From: G965247265 sp965247265
GTDB taxonomy: Bacteria; Pseudomonadota; Gammaproteobacteria; UBA4575
DNA: 64,000 bases
Direction of reading: 5' to 3'
Assembly (NCBI GenBank): GCA_965247265.1
Contig: OZ252002.1
Coordinates: 2,356,001 to 2,420,000 of the forward strand
The position numbers were made by a program, and so were the translations under genes. The notes beneath the pieces were generated by a model. That model was given only the letters and a program-made list of their open reading frames with translations, searched no databases and was not told the origin of the DNA. Positions 1 to 10,176 of this stretch are shown here, in pieces; position 1 is the first letter of the stretch, and the number at the start of each line of letters is the position of its first letter.

Positions 1-3000
1 GTGCCTGTTTGTTCAGCAAGAACCGCGGATTCTTTTGGTTTACGTGCTTCAAATAAATCTGCCACACGCGGCAAACCACCTGTGATGTCACGCGTTTTAG
101 ATGATTCTTGAGGTATGCGCGCAATGACATCGCCCACACCCACAGCGTTACCATCAGACAAACTAACAATTGCACCAGGAGGCAAAATATAATGAGCAGG
201 TATTTCTGTACCTGCAAACTTTAAAGCCACGCCTTTTTGATCTAATAAATTTACAGATGGTCTCAGATCTTTGCCTGCTGCAGGTCGACCTTTTGGATCT
301 GAAACTACTGTTGAACTAAGCCCAGTAACTTCATCTGTAAATGAATCAACCGTAACGCCATCTGCAAAATCAACTAACTGAATTTGTCCTGCAACTTCTG
401 TAATTATTGGATGGGTATGCGGATCCCAGTTAGCGACTACTTGCCCAGCTTGAACTGCATCACCATCGTTTACGGATATGGATGCACCATAAGAAATTTT
501 GTAGCGCTCTTTTTCACGACCTTGATCATCACTGATGCCTAGCTCTCCAGAACGAGACACTGCAACATTGTGACCATTTTTATGTTGCACAAGTTTTAAA
601 TTGTGCATGCGTACTATACCTGTTGTCTTCACTGTAATGTCAGTTGCTGACACTGCACGACTTGCCGCGCCACCAATATGAAATGTACGCATTGTTAGCT
701 GTGTTCCGGGTTCGCCAATTGATTGTGCAGCAATCACACCTACTGCTTCGCCATCATTGACTAGGTGTCCACGCGCTAAATCGCGTCCATAACAACTCGA
801 ACACACGCCATAGCGCGTTTTACATGTGATTGGTGTGCGAACTTTAATTTCATCAACACCGAATTCTTCAAATTTTTCAACACAGGCCTCATCCAATAAC
901 GTTGTTGCCGGAATTACAACATTCCCTTTTACATCCAACACATCTTCAGCAGTTACTCTTCCTAATACTCGACTTTGTAGTGTTTGAACAACGTCACCAC
1001 CTTCAATTATAGGCTTTAACAACATTCCTTTATTTGTACCACAATCTTTTTCAGTTACCACCATATCTTGTGCAACATCCACAAGTCTGCGAGTCAAATA
1101 ACCTGAGTTGGCTGTTTTTAGTGCTGTGTCCGCCAGACCTTTTCGCGCACCATGCGTCGAAATAAAGTATTGCAATACATTTAAGCCTTCACGGAAATTT
1201 GCCGTAATTGGCGTCTCAATAATTGAACCATCTGGTTTTGCCATTAAACCGCGCATTCCTGCTAGCTGGCGAATTTGAGCTGCCGAGCCTCGCGCGCCAG
1301 AATCTGCCATCATATAAATTGAATTAAATGAATCTTGAGTAACTTTATTACCTTCAGCATCTTCCACTTCTTCATGTCCCAATCGGTCCATCATCGCTTT
1401 GGCCACTTGATCATTGGTGTGTGACCATATATCAATTACTTTGTTATAGCGTTCACCTTTTGTCACAAGGCCTGATGCATACTGAGAGGATATTTCCTTA
1501 ACTTCTTTTTCTGCATCTTGAAGAATAGAATGCTTTTCTTCAGGAATAACCATATCATTAGAGCAAAACGAAACACCAGAACGAGTAGCGAATTTAAATC
1601 CTGTGTACATTAATTTATCCGCAAAGATAACAGTATCTTTTAATCCAACACGTCTATATGACGCATCAATTAAAAATGAAATTGCACGTTTATTTAAATC
1701 GCGATTAACTAAATCAAACGGCATACCATCAGGAAGAATTTGAGACATTATTCCACGCCCAACCGTAGTTTCTGCTATACGGCGTTTTTCTGTTGTACTC
1801 CCATCTTCTGCGACATCAAAATCTTTTACACGTATTTTAACTTTGGCATGCAAGGCCACTGCATCACATTCATAAGCACGTTGTGCTTCTGCAATATCTG
1901 CAAAACACATGCCTTCACCTTTTACATTAATTTTTACGCGCGTGAGATAATACAAACCCAGCACGATGTCTTGTGATGGGACAATAATCGGTTCACCATT
2001 TGCAGGTGACAAAATATTGTTTGTTGACATCATTAACGCACGACTCTCAAGCTGTGCCTCTATCGAAAGCGGCACATGCACAGCCATCTGGTCGCCATCA
2101 AAATCAGCATTAAATGCAGCACATACTAGTGGATGCAGCTGAATGGCTTTACCTTCAATTAATATTGGCTCAAATGCTTGTATTCCAAGTCGATGAAGTG
2201 TGGGTGCGCGATTTAATAATACTGGATGTTCACGAATTACTTCCTCAAGAATGTCCCATACTTCTGACCCTTCTTTTTCAACAACTTTTTTGCACGCTTT
2301 AATTGTTGGCGCAATTCCACGAATATGCAATTTACTAAATATAAATGGCTTAAATAACTCCAATGCCATCTTTTTAGGCAAACCACATTGATGCAATTTT
2401 AAAGTTGGTCCAACAACGATCACTGATCGTCCAGAATAATCAACGCGCTTGCCTAGCAAGTTCTGTCGAAAGCGACCTTGTTTGCCTTTAATCATGTCAG
2501 CCAAAGACTTTAGGGCTCTTCGGTTTGTACCAGTAATTGCACGACCTCGGCGGCCATTATCTAATAATGCGTCTACTGCTTCTTGCAGCATGCGTTTTTC
2601 ATTACGCACAATAATGTCAGGCGCATTCAACTCTAAAAGTCTTTTTAGTCGATTGTTTCGATTGATTGCACGACGATATAAGTCGTTTAAATCAGATGTT
2701 GCAAATCTGCCGCCATCTAAGGGCACAAGCGGACGAAGGTCAGGTGGCAAAACAGGCAGTACTGTTAATACCATCCATTCTGGCTTGTTTCCGGATTCAA
2801 TAAAGTACTCAACGAGCTTGATCCGCTTTGATAAGCGTTTTAGTTTAGCTTCAGATCGCGTTTCACCAATTTCTACGCGAAGTTGAACCGCCTGCTCATC
2901 TAAATTTACCTGTTTAAGCAATTCAAATATCGCTTCTGCACCCATGCGAGCATCAAATTCATCACCATATTCTTCAATTGCTTCTAAAAATGTGTCATCT

Positions 3001-3482
3001 GATAACAATTGCTTGTGTTCCAGTCCTGTCATACCAGGATCAATCACGACAAATGCTTCAAAATAAAGGATGCGCTCTACATCACGCAGCGTCATGTCTA
3101 ATAACAAACCAATTCGTGACGGCAGTGACTTAAGAAACCAAATGTGAGCAACGGGACTCGCGAGCTCAATGTGCCCCATTCGTTCACGACGAACTTTTGT
3201 TAACGTGACTTCAACGCCACATTTTTCACAAACCACACCGCGATGCTTAAGACGCTTATACTTTCCACAAAGACATTCATAGTCTTTATTTGGGCCAAAA
3301 ATCTTTGCACAAAAGAGGCCATCTCGTTCGGGCTTGAATGTCCGGTAATTTATTGTTTCCGGCTTCTTGACTTCACCATAAGACCAGGACCGAATCATGT
3401 CAGGGGAAGCCAATCCAATACGAATAGCGTCAAAGTCTTCAACTTGACCTTGGTTTTTCAATAAACTAAGTAAGTCTTTCAT
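1..3482 (-). CDS. rpoC: RNA polymerase beta' subunit, C-terminus cut by window edge
   Basis: Encodes the beta' subunit that forms, with beta, the catalytic cleft of RNA polymerase. About 1160 codons are visible; the family is about 1400 residues, so roughly the last 240 lie outside the left edge. The frame starts MKDLLSLLKNQG with an ATG at 3482. Seen in order: the N-terminal zinc ribbon (CLCGKYKRLKHRG then CEKCG), the catalytic magnesium motif NADFDGD near residue 460 (about 2085-2110), the trigger loop GTQLTMRTFHIGG near residue 930 (about 690-720), and the GGLPRVADLFEAR segment at the edge. No lesions were seen. It lies 81 bases downstream of rpoB and is presumably transcribed with it. Confidence 0.98.
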   Translation of the reverse strand, partial: MKDLLSLLKNQGQVEDFDAIRIGLASPDMIRSWSYGEVKKPETINYRTFKPERDGLFCAKIFGPNKDYECLCGKYKRLKHRGVVCEKCGVEVTLTKVRRERMGHIELASPVAHIWFLKSLPSRIGLLLDMTLRDVERILYFEAFVVIDPGMTGLEHKQLLSDDTFLEAIEEYGDEFDARMGAEAIFELLKQVNLDEQAVQLRVEIGETRSEAKLKRLSKRIKLVEYFIESGNKPEWMVLTVLPVLPPDLRPLVPLDGGRFATSDLNDLYRRAINRNNRLKRLLELNAPDIIVRNEKRMLQEAVDALLDNGRRGRAITGTNRRALKSLADMIKGKQGRFRQNLLGKRVDYSGRSVIVVGPTLKLHQCGLPKKMALELFKPFIFSKLHIRGIAPTIKACKKVVEKEGSEVWDILEEVIREHPVLLNRAPTLHRLGIQAFEPILIEGKAIQLHPLVCAAFNADFDGDQMAVHVPLSIEAQLESRALMMSTNNILSPANGEPIIVPSQDIVLGLYYLTRVKINVKGEGMCFADIAEAQRAYECDAVALHAKVKIRVKDFDVAEDGSTTEKRRIAETTVGRGIMSQILPDGMPFDLVNRDLNKRAISFLIDASYRRVGLKDTVIFADKLMYTGFKFATRSGVSFCSNDMVIPEEKHSILQDAEKEVKEISSQYASGLVTKGERYNKVIDIWSHTNDQVAKAMMDRLGHEEVEDAEGNKVTQDSFNSIYMMADSGARGSAAQIRQLAGMRGLMAKPDGSIIETPITANFREGLNVLQYFISTHGARKGLADTALKTANSGYLTRRLVDVAQDMVVTEKDCGTNKGMLLKPIIEGGDVVQTLQSRVLGRVTAEDVLDVKGNVVIPATTLLDEACVEKFEEFGVDEIKVRTPITCKTRYGVCSSCYGRDLARGHLVNDGEAVGVIAAQSIGEPGTQLTMRTFHIGGAASRAVSATDITVKTTGIVRMHNLKLVQHKNGHNVAVSRSGELGISDDQGREKERYKISYGASISVNDGDAVQAGQVVANWDPHTHPIITEVAGQIQLVDFADGVTVDSFTDEVTGLSSTVVSDPKGRPAAGKDLRPSVNLLDQKGVALKFAGTEIPAHYILPPGAIVSLSDGNAVGVGDVIARIPQESSKTRDITGGLPRVADLFEARKPKESAVLAEQTG

Positions 3483-3563
3483 TACGTCTCCCGTAAAATA
3501 TGCCTACTAGGTGGTATAACAAAATAAATTAAAATTTCTTAATAAAATTCTCTAACGGTTGAA

Positions 3564-6500
3564 TTACGTTTCCTGTTCAAAATCTATAATTAAACCAAGA
3601 GAACGAATTTCTTTCATTAGCACATTAAATGACTCTGGCATGCCAGCATCCATACTATGGTTACTGTCAACAATATTTTTGTACATCTTGTTACGACCTA
3701 TAACATCATCGGATTTTACCGTGAGCATTTCTTGCAAGGTGTACGATGCACCATAGGCTTCAAGCGCCCATACCTCCATTTCACCAAATCGCTGACCACC
3801 AAATTGCGCTTTCCCGCCTAGTGGTTGTTGTGTGACCAAACTATAAGGACCTGTTGAACGAGCATGCATCTTGTCATCAACAAGATGATTGAGTTTTAGC
3901 ATGTGCATGTAACCAACCGTTATTTTACGATCAAAGGATTCGCCTGTTCGACCATCCCAAAGAAAAGTTTGACCGTCTTCAGGCAAATCCGCTAGCTTCA
4001 GCATGCGTTTAATTTCAGATTCTTGCGCGCCATCAAATACCGGTGTTGCCATCGGTACACCGCGGCTTAAATTATTGGACATTGCCAAAATTTCATCGTC
4101 GCTGAATTCTTCCAAATTAACAGAAATTCCTTCGCCTTTATTGTAAATTTCATCAAGGAAATTTCGTAATTGAGTGACATCGCCATTTGCTTTAATCATT
4201 CCATTGATCTTTAGACCCAATCCCTTTGCTGCCCAACCCAAATGGGTTTCTAATACTTGGCCTACATTCATTCGTGAAGGAACGCCAAGCGGATTTAATA
4301 CGATATCAACAGGCGTGCCATCTTCCATGTGCGGCATGTCTTCAACAGGAACAATCATGGACACCACTCCTTTATTACCATGACGACCTGCCATCTTGTC
4401 GCCAGGCTGCATGCGGCGTTTAACAGCGAGATAAACTTTAACCATCTTTAATACACCAGGCGCTAAATCATCACCTGCTGTAATTTTTTGTTTTTTCACT
4501 AATAATCTTTGATCGAAAGATTCACGTTGCTCTTTCAATTGATTAGATAGCTTTTCTAATTGAGCATTCACATCTTCATTGTTCATGCGAATTTCAAACC
4601 ATCGCTCACGTTCTAAACCTTCTAGATAGAGCTTCGTGACTTTTGCTTCTGATTGCAGACCTTCTGGTCCGCCATCTGCTACTTTATTAGTAATTAAACG
4701 TTCAACTCGACTATAAATATCATTCTCATAAATTCGCAGCTGATCATTTAAATCTTTGCGTACCTGCTCAATTTCTAACTCTTCAATTTGTAATGCACGT
4801 TTGCCTTTATCAACACCATCACGAGTAAATACACGCACATCAATTACTGTGCCTTCCATTCCCGAAGACACTCTTAAAGAAGTGTCTTTAACATCGGATG
4901 CTTTTTCACCAAAGATGGCACGTAATAATTTTTCTTCCGGCGTAAGTTGAGTCTCGCCCTTAGGCGTGACCTTTCCAACTAAAATATCGCTCGATTTTAC
5001 TTCTGCACCCACATAAACAATTCCAGAATCATCGAGTTTCGCGAGTAAGTTTTCACTCACATTTGGAATATCTGCCGAGATCTCTTCAGCACCGAGTTTG
5101 GTATCGCGCGCAACACAACTTAATTCTTCAATATGAATCGTTGTAAAGCGATCCTCTTCTACAACACGCTCTGAAATTAGTATTGAATCTTCAAAGTTAT
5201 ATCCATTCCATGGCATGAAAGCGACCAACACATTTTGTCCTAATGCAAGTTCACCTAGATCCGTAGAGGGGCCATCTGCCAACACATCTCCTTTGGCAAT
5301 AACATCTCCAGGCCGTACTAATGGTTTTTGATTAATACATGTATTTTGATTGGAACGTGTATATTTGGTTAGGTTATAGATATCAACACCCGGCTCACCT
5401 GCTTCCGTTTCCTTATCATTTACTCGAACTACAATTCGTCCCGCATCCACAGTGTCTACAACACCGCCACGCGTTGAAACAAGTGCCGCACCTGAATCAA
5501 TGGCAACTGCACGTTCGATACCCGTACCCACTAAGGGTTTCTCAGCACGTAATGTTGGTACTGCTTGACGTTGCATATTAGAGCCCATTAAAGCGCGGTT
5601 TGCATCATCATGCTCTAAGAACGGAATTAAAGATGCGGCCACAGAAACAATTTGTTTTGGTGAAACATCCATATATTCGACTTTATCTGGAGAAACTAAT
5701 GAAAATTCATTTAAGTGTCTTACAGATACCAATTCATCAAGCAATGTTCCATTTTCATCCATAAGGGCATTAGCTTGAGCAATTGTAAATTGACTCTCCT
5801 CAATTGCAGACAAATAATCAATTTGATCTTTAACTTTACTGTCTACAACTTTCCGATATGGCGTTTCTAAAAATCCGTAGTCATTGGTACGCGCATAAAT
5901 TGCAAGAGAATTAATTAAGCCAATGTTTGGACCTTCAGGCGTTTCAATTGGGCAGACTCGACCATAATGTGTTGGATGCACATCACGTACTTCAAAGCCT
6001 GCACGCTCACGTGTTAATCCACCTGGGCCCAATGCAGAAATTCTACGTTTATGTGTAATTTCAGAAAGTGGATTATTTTGATCCATAAACTGTGACAGTT
6101 GACTAGAACCAAAAAACTCCTTGATAGCAGCAGCAACGGGCTTGGCATTAATCATTTCCTGTGGCATCAACCCTTCTGACTCTGCTAGCGTCAAACGTTC
6201 TTTAACCGCACGTTCAACACGCACGAGCCCAACGCGAAATGCATTTTCTGCCATCTCACCCACACACCTGACACGACGATTACCAAGATGATCAATATCA
6301 TCGACAATGCCATTTCCATTTCGGATATCTATTAACGTGCACATGACTGCAAGAATGTCGTCCTTACTTAAAATGCCTGAGCCTGTCATTTTCTCACGGC
6401 CGACTCTTCGATTAAATTTCATGCGTCCTACTGGCGACAAGTCATACCGCTCTGGCGTGAAAAATAAGTTTTGGAATAAATTTTGCGCAGCCTCTTTAGT

Positions 6501-7646
6501 AGGCGGCTCCCCTGGTCGCATCATGCGATAAATTTCTACTTGGGCTTCCAGTTCGTTACTGGTTGGGTCAATTGCAAGTGTAGAAGAAATATAGGGTCCG
6601 CGATCAATGTCGTTGGTGTATAACAACTCTAAAACATCAACGGTTGACTCCAATATCTTTTCGATATTTTCTTCTGTTAATTCATCATTTGCTTTACAAA
6701 CCAATTCACCGGTTTCTGTATCAATTAGCTCTTTTGCTAATACTTTGCCAAGCAAATATTCAACAGGCACTTCAAGTGTCTTAATGCCCGCATCTTCAAT
6801 TTTGCGAACATGTCTCACTGTAATTCGTCGCCCTGCTTCAACAATTTCTTTCCCACCTGCTTTAATTTCAAATGGGGCAATTTCGCCTCGCAAACGCTCT
6901 GGTATTAAATCAAGTATGAATCCAGTATCTGTGATGCGCACAGAATTTGTATCAAAGAAGTCCGAAAGAATTTCTTCTGAACTAAAACCAATAGCACGCA
7001 GTAAAATTGTTGCTGGAAGTTTTCTACGGCGATCTATACGTACAAATAGACAATCCTTATGATCAAACTCAAAATCTAACCATGAACCACGGTAAGGGAT
7101 CACTCGCGCAGAATATAAAAGCTTGCCTGATGAGTGTGTTTTACCTTTATCATGGTCAAAGAAGACACCCGGTGAGCGATGCAATTGCGAAACAATTACA
7201 CGTTCCGTGCCATTGATAACAAATGCACCAGTATCTGTCATGAGTGGTAAATCACCCATGTATACTTCTTGTTCTTTTACATCCTTTACTTTTCTTGAAC
7301 CTGCAGGCGCATCTTTATCATAGATAACTAATCGCAGTTTAACTTTAAGCGGTGCATTGTAAGTAAGACCTCGCACCTGGCATTCTTTAACTTCAAACAC
7401 AGGTGGCTCAAGGCGATAACTAACATACTCTAACTCAACATTTTCAGAGTAACTAATGATTGGAAAAATAGAATTAAATGCTGCTTGTAAACCGGCATCA
7501 TTTCGGTTATCTACCGATGCGTCATCTTGCAAAAAACGCCGATATGACTCTAACTGAATTTGCAACATATACGGCACGGCCAATATTTCTGGTCGTTTGC
7601 CAAAATCTTTGCGGATTCGTTTCTTTTCAGTATAGCTATACGCCAT
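3564..7646 (-). CDS. rpoB: RNA polymerase beta subunit
   Basis: Beta subunit of RNA polymerase, 1360 residues (E. coli 1342). The start chosen is the ATG giving MAYSYTEKKRIRKDFG, which matches the conserved family start and has GGGG about 8 bases upstream; a longer frame to 7688 adds a 14-residue tail with no family match. The rifampicin region reads like the wild type (LSQFMDQNNPLSE, THKRRISALGPGG). The C-terminal segment EMEVWALEAYGA, which contacts beta', is present. It is the seventh protein gene of the secE-nusG-rplKAJL-rpoBC run; the 95-base gap to rplL could hold the attenuation or processing region known at this place in E. coli, but only a weak GC-rich hairpin is visible. Confidence 0.98.
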   Translation of the reverse strand: MAYSYTEKKRIRKDFGKRPEILAVPYMLQIQLESYRRFLQDDASVDNRNDAGLQAAFNSIFPIISYSENVELEYVSYRLEPPVFEVKECQVRGLTYNAPLKVKLRLVIYDKDAPAGSRKVKDVKEQEVYMGDLPLMTDTGAFVINGTERVIVSQLHRSPGVFFDHDKGKTHSSGKLLYSARVIPYRGSWLDFEFDHKDCLFVRIDRRRKLPATILLRAIGFSSEEILSDFFDTNSVRITDTGFILDLIPERLRGEIAPFEIKAGGKEIVEAGRRITVRHVRKIEDAGIKTLEVPVEYLLGKVLAKELIDTETGELVCKANDELTEENIEKILESTVDVLELLYTNDIDRGPYISSTLAIDPTSNELEAQVEIYRMMRPGEPPTKEAAQNLFQNLFFTPERYDLSPVGRMKFNRRVGREKMTGSGILSKDDILAVMCTLIDIRNGNGIVDDIDHLGNRRVRCVGEMAENAFRVGLVRVERAVKERLTLAESEGLMPQEMINAKPVAAAIKEFFGSSQLSQFMDQNNPLSEITHKRRISALGPGGLTRERAGFEVRDVHPTHYGRVCPIETPEGPNIGLINSLAIYARTNDYGFLETPYRKVVDSKVKDQIDYLSAIEESQFTIAQANALMDENGTLLDELVSVRHLNEFSLVSPDKVEYMDVSPKQIVSVAASLIPFLEHDDANRALMGSNMQRQAVPTLRAEKPLVGTGIERAVAIDSGAALVSTRGGVVDTVDAGRIVVRVNDKETEAGEPGVDIYNLTKYTRSNQNTCINQKPLVRPGDVIAKGDVLADGPSTDLGELALGQNVLVAFMPWNGYNFEDSILISERVVEEDRFTTIHIEELSCVARDTKLGAEEISADIPNVSENLLAKLDDSGIVYVGAEVKSSDILVGKVTPKGETQLTPEEKLLRAIFGEKASDVKDTSLRVSSGMEGTVIDVRVFTRDGVDKGKRALQIEELEIEQVRKDLNDQLRIYENDIYSRVERLITNKVADGGPEGLQSEAKVTKLYLEGLERERWFEIRMNNEDVNAQLEKLSNQLKEQRESFDQRLLVKKQKITAGDDLAPGVLKMVKVYLAVKRRMQPGDKMAGRHGNKGVVSMIVPVEDMPHMEDGTPVDIVLNPLGVPSRMNVGQVLETHLGWAAKGLGLKINGMIKANGDVTQLRNFLDEIYNKGEGISVNLEEFSDDEILAMSNNLSRGVPMATPVFDGAQESEIKRMLKLADLPEDGQTFLWDGRTGESFDRKITVGYMHMLKLNHLVDDKMHARSTGPYSLVTQQPLGGKAQFGGQRFGEMEVWALEAYGASYTLQEMLTVKSDDVIGRNKMYKNIVDSNHSMDAGMPESFNVLMKEIRSLGLIIDFEQET

Positions 7647-7741
7647 GAATGTTACCCCATTAATAAATGCATAGACAAAGGAACCCAAACAACGCTAACA
7701 GCAGGCTGCTTGGCGGCATAAAACATTAGATTACGCAGCAA

Positions 7742-8122
7742 TTATTTGAGCTCTACTGCTGCACCTGCTTCTTCCAATTGCTTTTTAATTTCTTCTGCAT
7801 CGTCTTTACGTGCAGCTTCTTTAATTGTTGAAGGCGCGCCTTCTACCATGTCCTTAGCTTCTTTTAAGCCAAGGCCTGTAACTGCACGAACAACTTTAAT
7901 CACAGCAACTTTATTGCCGCCAAAGCTACTCATTACAATGTCAAATTCATCTTTCTCAGCCTCAGCTTCACCGCCACCATCAGCGGCCGCTGCGGGCGCT
8001 GCGGCAACTGCCGCTGCCGCAGACACACCAAATTTTTCTTCCATGGCAGAAATTAAATCAACCACTTCCATCACACTCATATCAGAGATCGTTTCTAAAA
8101 TTTCTTCTTTCGATACTGCCAT
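7742..8122 (-). CDS. rplL: 50S ribosomal protein L7/L12
   Basis: Stalk protein of the large ribosomal subunit, which recruits translational GTPases. It has 126 residues, normal for the family. The N-terminal dimerisation domain (about 1-35) is followed by an Ala-rich hinge with GGGEAEAE and then the globular C-terminal domain from about residue 58, including KVAVIKVVRAVTGLGLKEAK, the helical face that binds factors. The start follows a purine-rich site (AGGAG). It lies 88 bases downstream of rplJ, as expected for the L10-L12 pair, whose products form the stalk complex. The 129-residue frame on the opposite strand is an artefact of the Ala-rich coding. Confidence 0.98.
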   Translation of the reverse strand: MAVSKEEILETISDMSVMEVVDLISAMEEKFGVSAAAAVAAAPAAAADGGGEAEAEKDEFDIVMSSFGGNKVAVIKVVRAVTGLGLKEAKDMVEGAPSTIKEAARKDDAEEIKKQLEEAGAAVELK

Positions 8123-8210
8123 TGTTTTCTCCTAAATAATTCTAAATACCCAAATTCTGTTTAACCTAGTTCCCAAACAAAGCGATTTAGTACAAACCTA
8201 AATAAATGTA

Positions 8211-8741
8211 CTAGCCTTCTGCTTGTTTTTGATCACGCACTGCTGCAACAGTTCTCACCAATTTCGCATGAGGCTCTACAAGTGTGCGCACAAATTTTTC
8301 AATAGGCGCTTTCATTACAGCCATTACCATGCTTATTGCTTGTTCCTTGGTTGGTAACTTCGATAATCTTGTCAATTCAGATGCATCAAGCAACTCTCCA
8401 CCAATTGAAATAACTTTTACCGCCAACAAATCATTTTCTTTAGAAAAATCTTTAACTAAACGAGCAGCAGACCCTGGATCTTCTTGTGAAAAGGCCAGCA
8501 TTAGCGGACCAACTAAACTATCGCGCATGCATTCATAAGGCGTTCCTTCCAAGGCACGCTTGGCAAGCGTGTTTTTAACAACTCTTAAGTAAACTCCTTG
8601 TTGGCGTGCTCTAGCGCGCAGCTCAGTAAGTTCGCTCACCGACAATCCGCGATACTCAGCAGCAATAGCAGAATGCGCATCAGATGCAACTTGCGCTACT
8701 TCGGATACGATTTCTTTCTTTTCTTCAAGTCGTAAGGCCAC
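8211..8741 (-). CDS. rplJ: 50S ribosomal protein L10
   Basis: Stalk base protein that anchors L7/L12 dimers on 23S rRNA. It has 176 residues, slightly longer than E. coli L10 (165). The start is a GTG at 8741 preceded by AGAGGA at good spacing, giving MALRLEEKKEIVSEVAQVA, which matches the family N-terminus. The N-terminal RNA-binding domain carries KNTLAKRALEGT near residue 57; the C-terminal helix that binds L12 dimers follows. A 281-base untranslated region upstream contains a recognisable L10 leader, so the L10-L12 complex probably represses its own translation. Confidence 0.98.
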   Translation of the reverse strand: MALRLEEKKEIVSEVAQVASDAHSAIAAEYRGLSVSELTELRARARQQGVYLRVVKNTLAKRALEGTPYECMRDSLVGPLMLAFSQEDPGSAARLVKDFSKENDLLAVKVISIGGELLDASELTRLSKLPTKEQAISMVMAVMKAPIEKFVRTLVEPHAKLVRTVAAVRDQKQAEG

Positions 8742-8819
8742 AGCGAGGTCCTCTGAGTTAATATTCCATATAGGTTTAAATCCAGTGAATTAGTTTTTAA
8801 TCAAATTCACACCTTTATA

Positions 8820-8945
8820 AAAGTGAAACCAACCCAGGAAGATCCTGATTCGGGTTACACAGTCTGCGTAGGCAAGTCATTAATGAGCTCAACTTAATTA
8901 AGTAACAACAATCATAATTGCTATCACACCTACGGTCTTGGACAG
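8820..8945 (-). promoter_or_regulatory. L10 leader (autoregulatory mRNA site for rplJ-rplL)
   Basis: The 281 bases between rplA and rplJ have no gene. On the minus strand they contain GTCCAAGACCGTAGGTG (rc of about 8926-8943) and, some 55 bases further on, GCCTACGCAGACTGTG (near 8858-8873). These match the conserved halves of the L10 leader known from E. coli, where the L10-L12 complex binds and represses translation. The halves CCGTAGG and CCTACG can pair. The rest of the gap is AT-rich and I see no clear promoter or terminator in it. Confidence 0.75.
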
Positions 8946-9022
8946 TTGCTTATATCAAACAAGCAACACCCAATTCTTAAAATAAATATCGATCATTACT
9001 AATCAATATTTATTTAATATTC

Positions 9023-9715
9023 TTAAATCAATGCTGTTTGGTCTACAAGTACACCTGTACCCATCGTTGACGAAACAGTTACTTTCTTTATATAAATGCC
9101 TTTTGCAGAAGAAGGTTTTGCCTTTACTAAATCTGCAACAAGTGCTTTAAGATTTTCTTCTAATTTTGGCGCATCAAATCCAACTTTCCCAATTGAACAA
9201 TGTATAAGTCCACCTTTATCGGTTTTAAAGCGAACCTGCCCAGACTTGGCATTTTTAACAGCGCTTGCAGCATCTGCAGTTACGGTACCTACTTTTGGAT
9301 TTGGCATCAGCCCACGCGGTCCTAAAATTTGCCCCAATGTTCCGACTAGGCGCATTGCATCAGGTGTTGCAATTGCAACATCAAAGTCAATTTGACCCTT
9401 TTTTACTTGTTCAGCTAAGTCATCCATTCCAACAATGTCTGCGCCTGCACTTTTAGCCGCTTCGGCCTGATCACCCTCAGTAAAAACAGCAACTTTTACG
9501 GTCTTTCCTGTGCCATTTGGTAACACTGTTGAACCTCTAACCACTTGGTCGGATTTTTTGGGATCAACGCCTAAATTCACACACACATCTACTGATTCAT
9601 CAAACTTTGCAGCTGCGCAATCTTTAACAAGTTTCAATGCATCTTCAGGAGAATAGCTTTTCCCAAATTCAACTTTCCCACGCGCAGCTTGTATATTTTT
9701 ACCTGGTTTTGCCAT
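9023..9715 (-). CDS. rplA: 50S ribosomal protein L1
   Basis: L1 stalk protein, which helps release deacylated tRNA and in relatives represses the rplK-rplA mRNA. It has 230 residues, a typical length. The frame contains the family signature DVCVNLGVDPKKSDQVVRG near residue 44 and the conserved LGPRGLMPNPKVGTV near residue 132. The start MAKPGKNIQAARGKV has only 2 bases between it and the rplK stop, indicating translational coupling. A long untranslated leader for rplJ follows. Confidence 0.98.
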   Translation of the reverse strand: MAKPGKNIQAARGKVEFGKSYSPEDALKLVKDCAAAKFDESVDVCVNLGVDPKKSDQVVRGSTVLPNGTGKTVKVAVFTEGDQAEAAKSAGADIVGMDDLAEQVKKGQIDFDVAIATPDAMRLVGTLGQILGPRGLMPNPKVGTVTADAASAVKNAKSGQVRFKTDKGGLIHCSIGKVGFDAPKLEENLKALVADLVKAKPSSAKGIYIKKVTVSSTMGTGVLVDQTALI

Positions 9716-9717
9716 GT

Positions 9718-10149
9718 CTATACCCCTTCCACCTCAATACCCATGCTGCGAGCACTACCAGCAATGGTGCGTACCGCAGCATCCATGTCTGCAGCGGTGA
9801 TATCCGGCATTTTAGTTTTTGCTATTTCTTCAAGTTGCGCACGATTCACCTTGCCTACCTTTTCAGTATTTGGACGCCCACTTCCTTTACTTAACCCTGC
9901 AGCTTTCTTTAATAATATTGCTGCGGGTGGAGTTTTAGTTATAAATGTAATACTTCGATCGCTATAAACTGTTATTATTACAGGAACAGGCATTCCTTTT
10001 TCTAAGTCTTGTGTTTTTGCATTAAATACTTTGCAAAATTCCATTATGTTTACACCATGCTGACCAAGCGCAGGTCCAACAGGTGGACTTGGATTTGCAT
10101 CTGCTGCAGGAACTTGCAGTTTTATATACGCCTCAACTTTTTTAGCCAT
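9718..10149 (-). CDS. rplK: 50S ribosomal protein L11
   Basis: L11, part of the GTPase-associated centre and required for RelA activation. It has 143 residues (E. coli 142). The N-terminal domain has the thiostrepton-region proline segment PSPPVGPALGQHGVNIMEFC near residue 20; the C-terminal RNA-binding domain has KGSGRPNTEKVGKVNRAQ. It lies 27 bases downstream of nusG and 2 bases upstream of rplA, within the secE-nusG-rplK-rplA run. Confidence 0.98.
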   Translation of the reverse strand: MAKKVEAYIKLQVPAADANPSPPVGPALGQHGVNIMEFCKVFNAKTQDLEKGMPVPVIITVYSDRSITFITKTPPAAILLKKAAGLSKGSGRPNTEKVGKVNRAQLEEIAKTKMPDITAADMDAAVRTIAGSARSMGIEVEGV

Positions 10150-10176
10150 TGTTCTATTCCATTAACAAATTTTTAA

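Noticed and set aside
7647..7688. Longer rpoB start at 7688
   Set aside because: The extra 14 residues do not match the family, and the ATG at 7646 has a better ribosome-binding site and the conserved start.
7746..8135. 129-residue plus-strand frame opposite rplL
   Set aside because: An antisense shadow of the Ala-rich L7/L12 gene; no ribosome site and no family.
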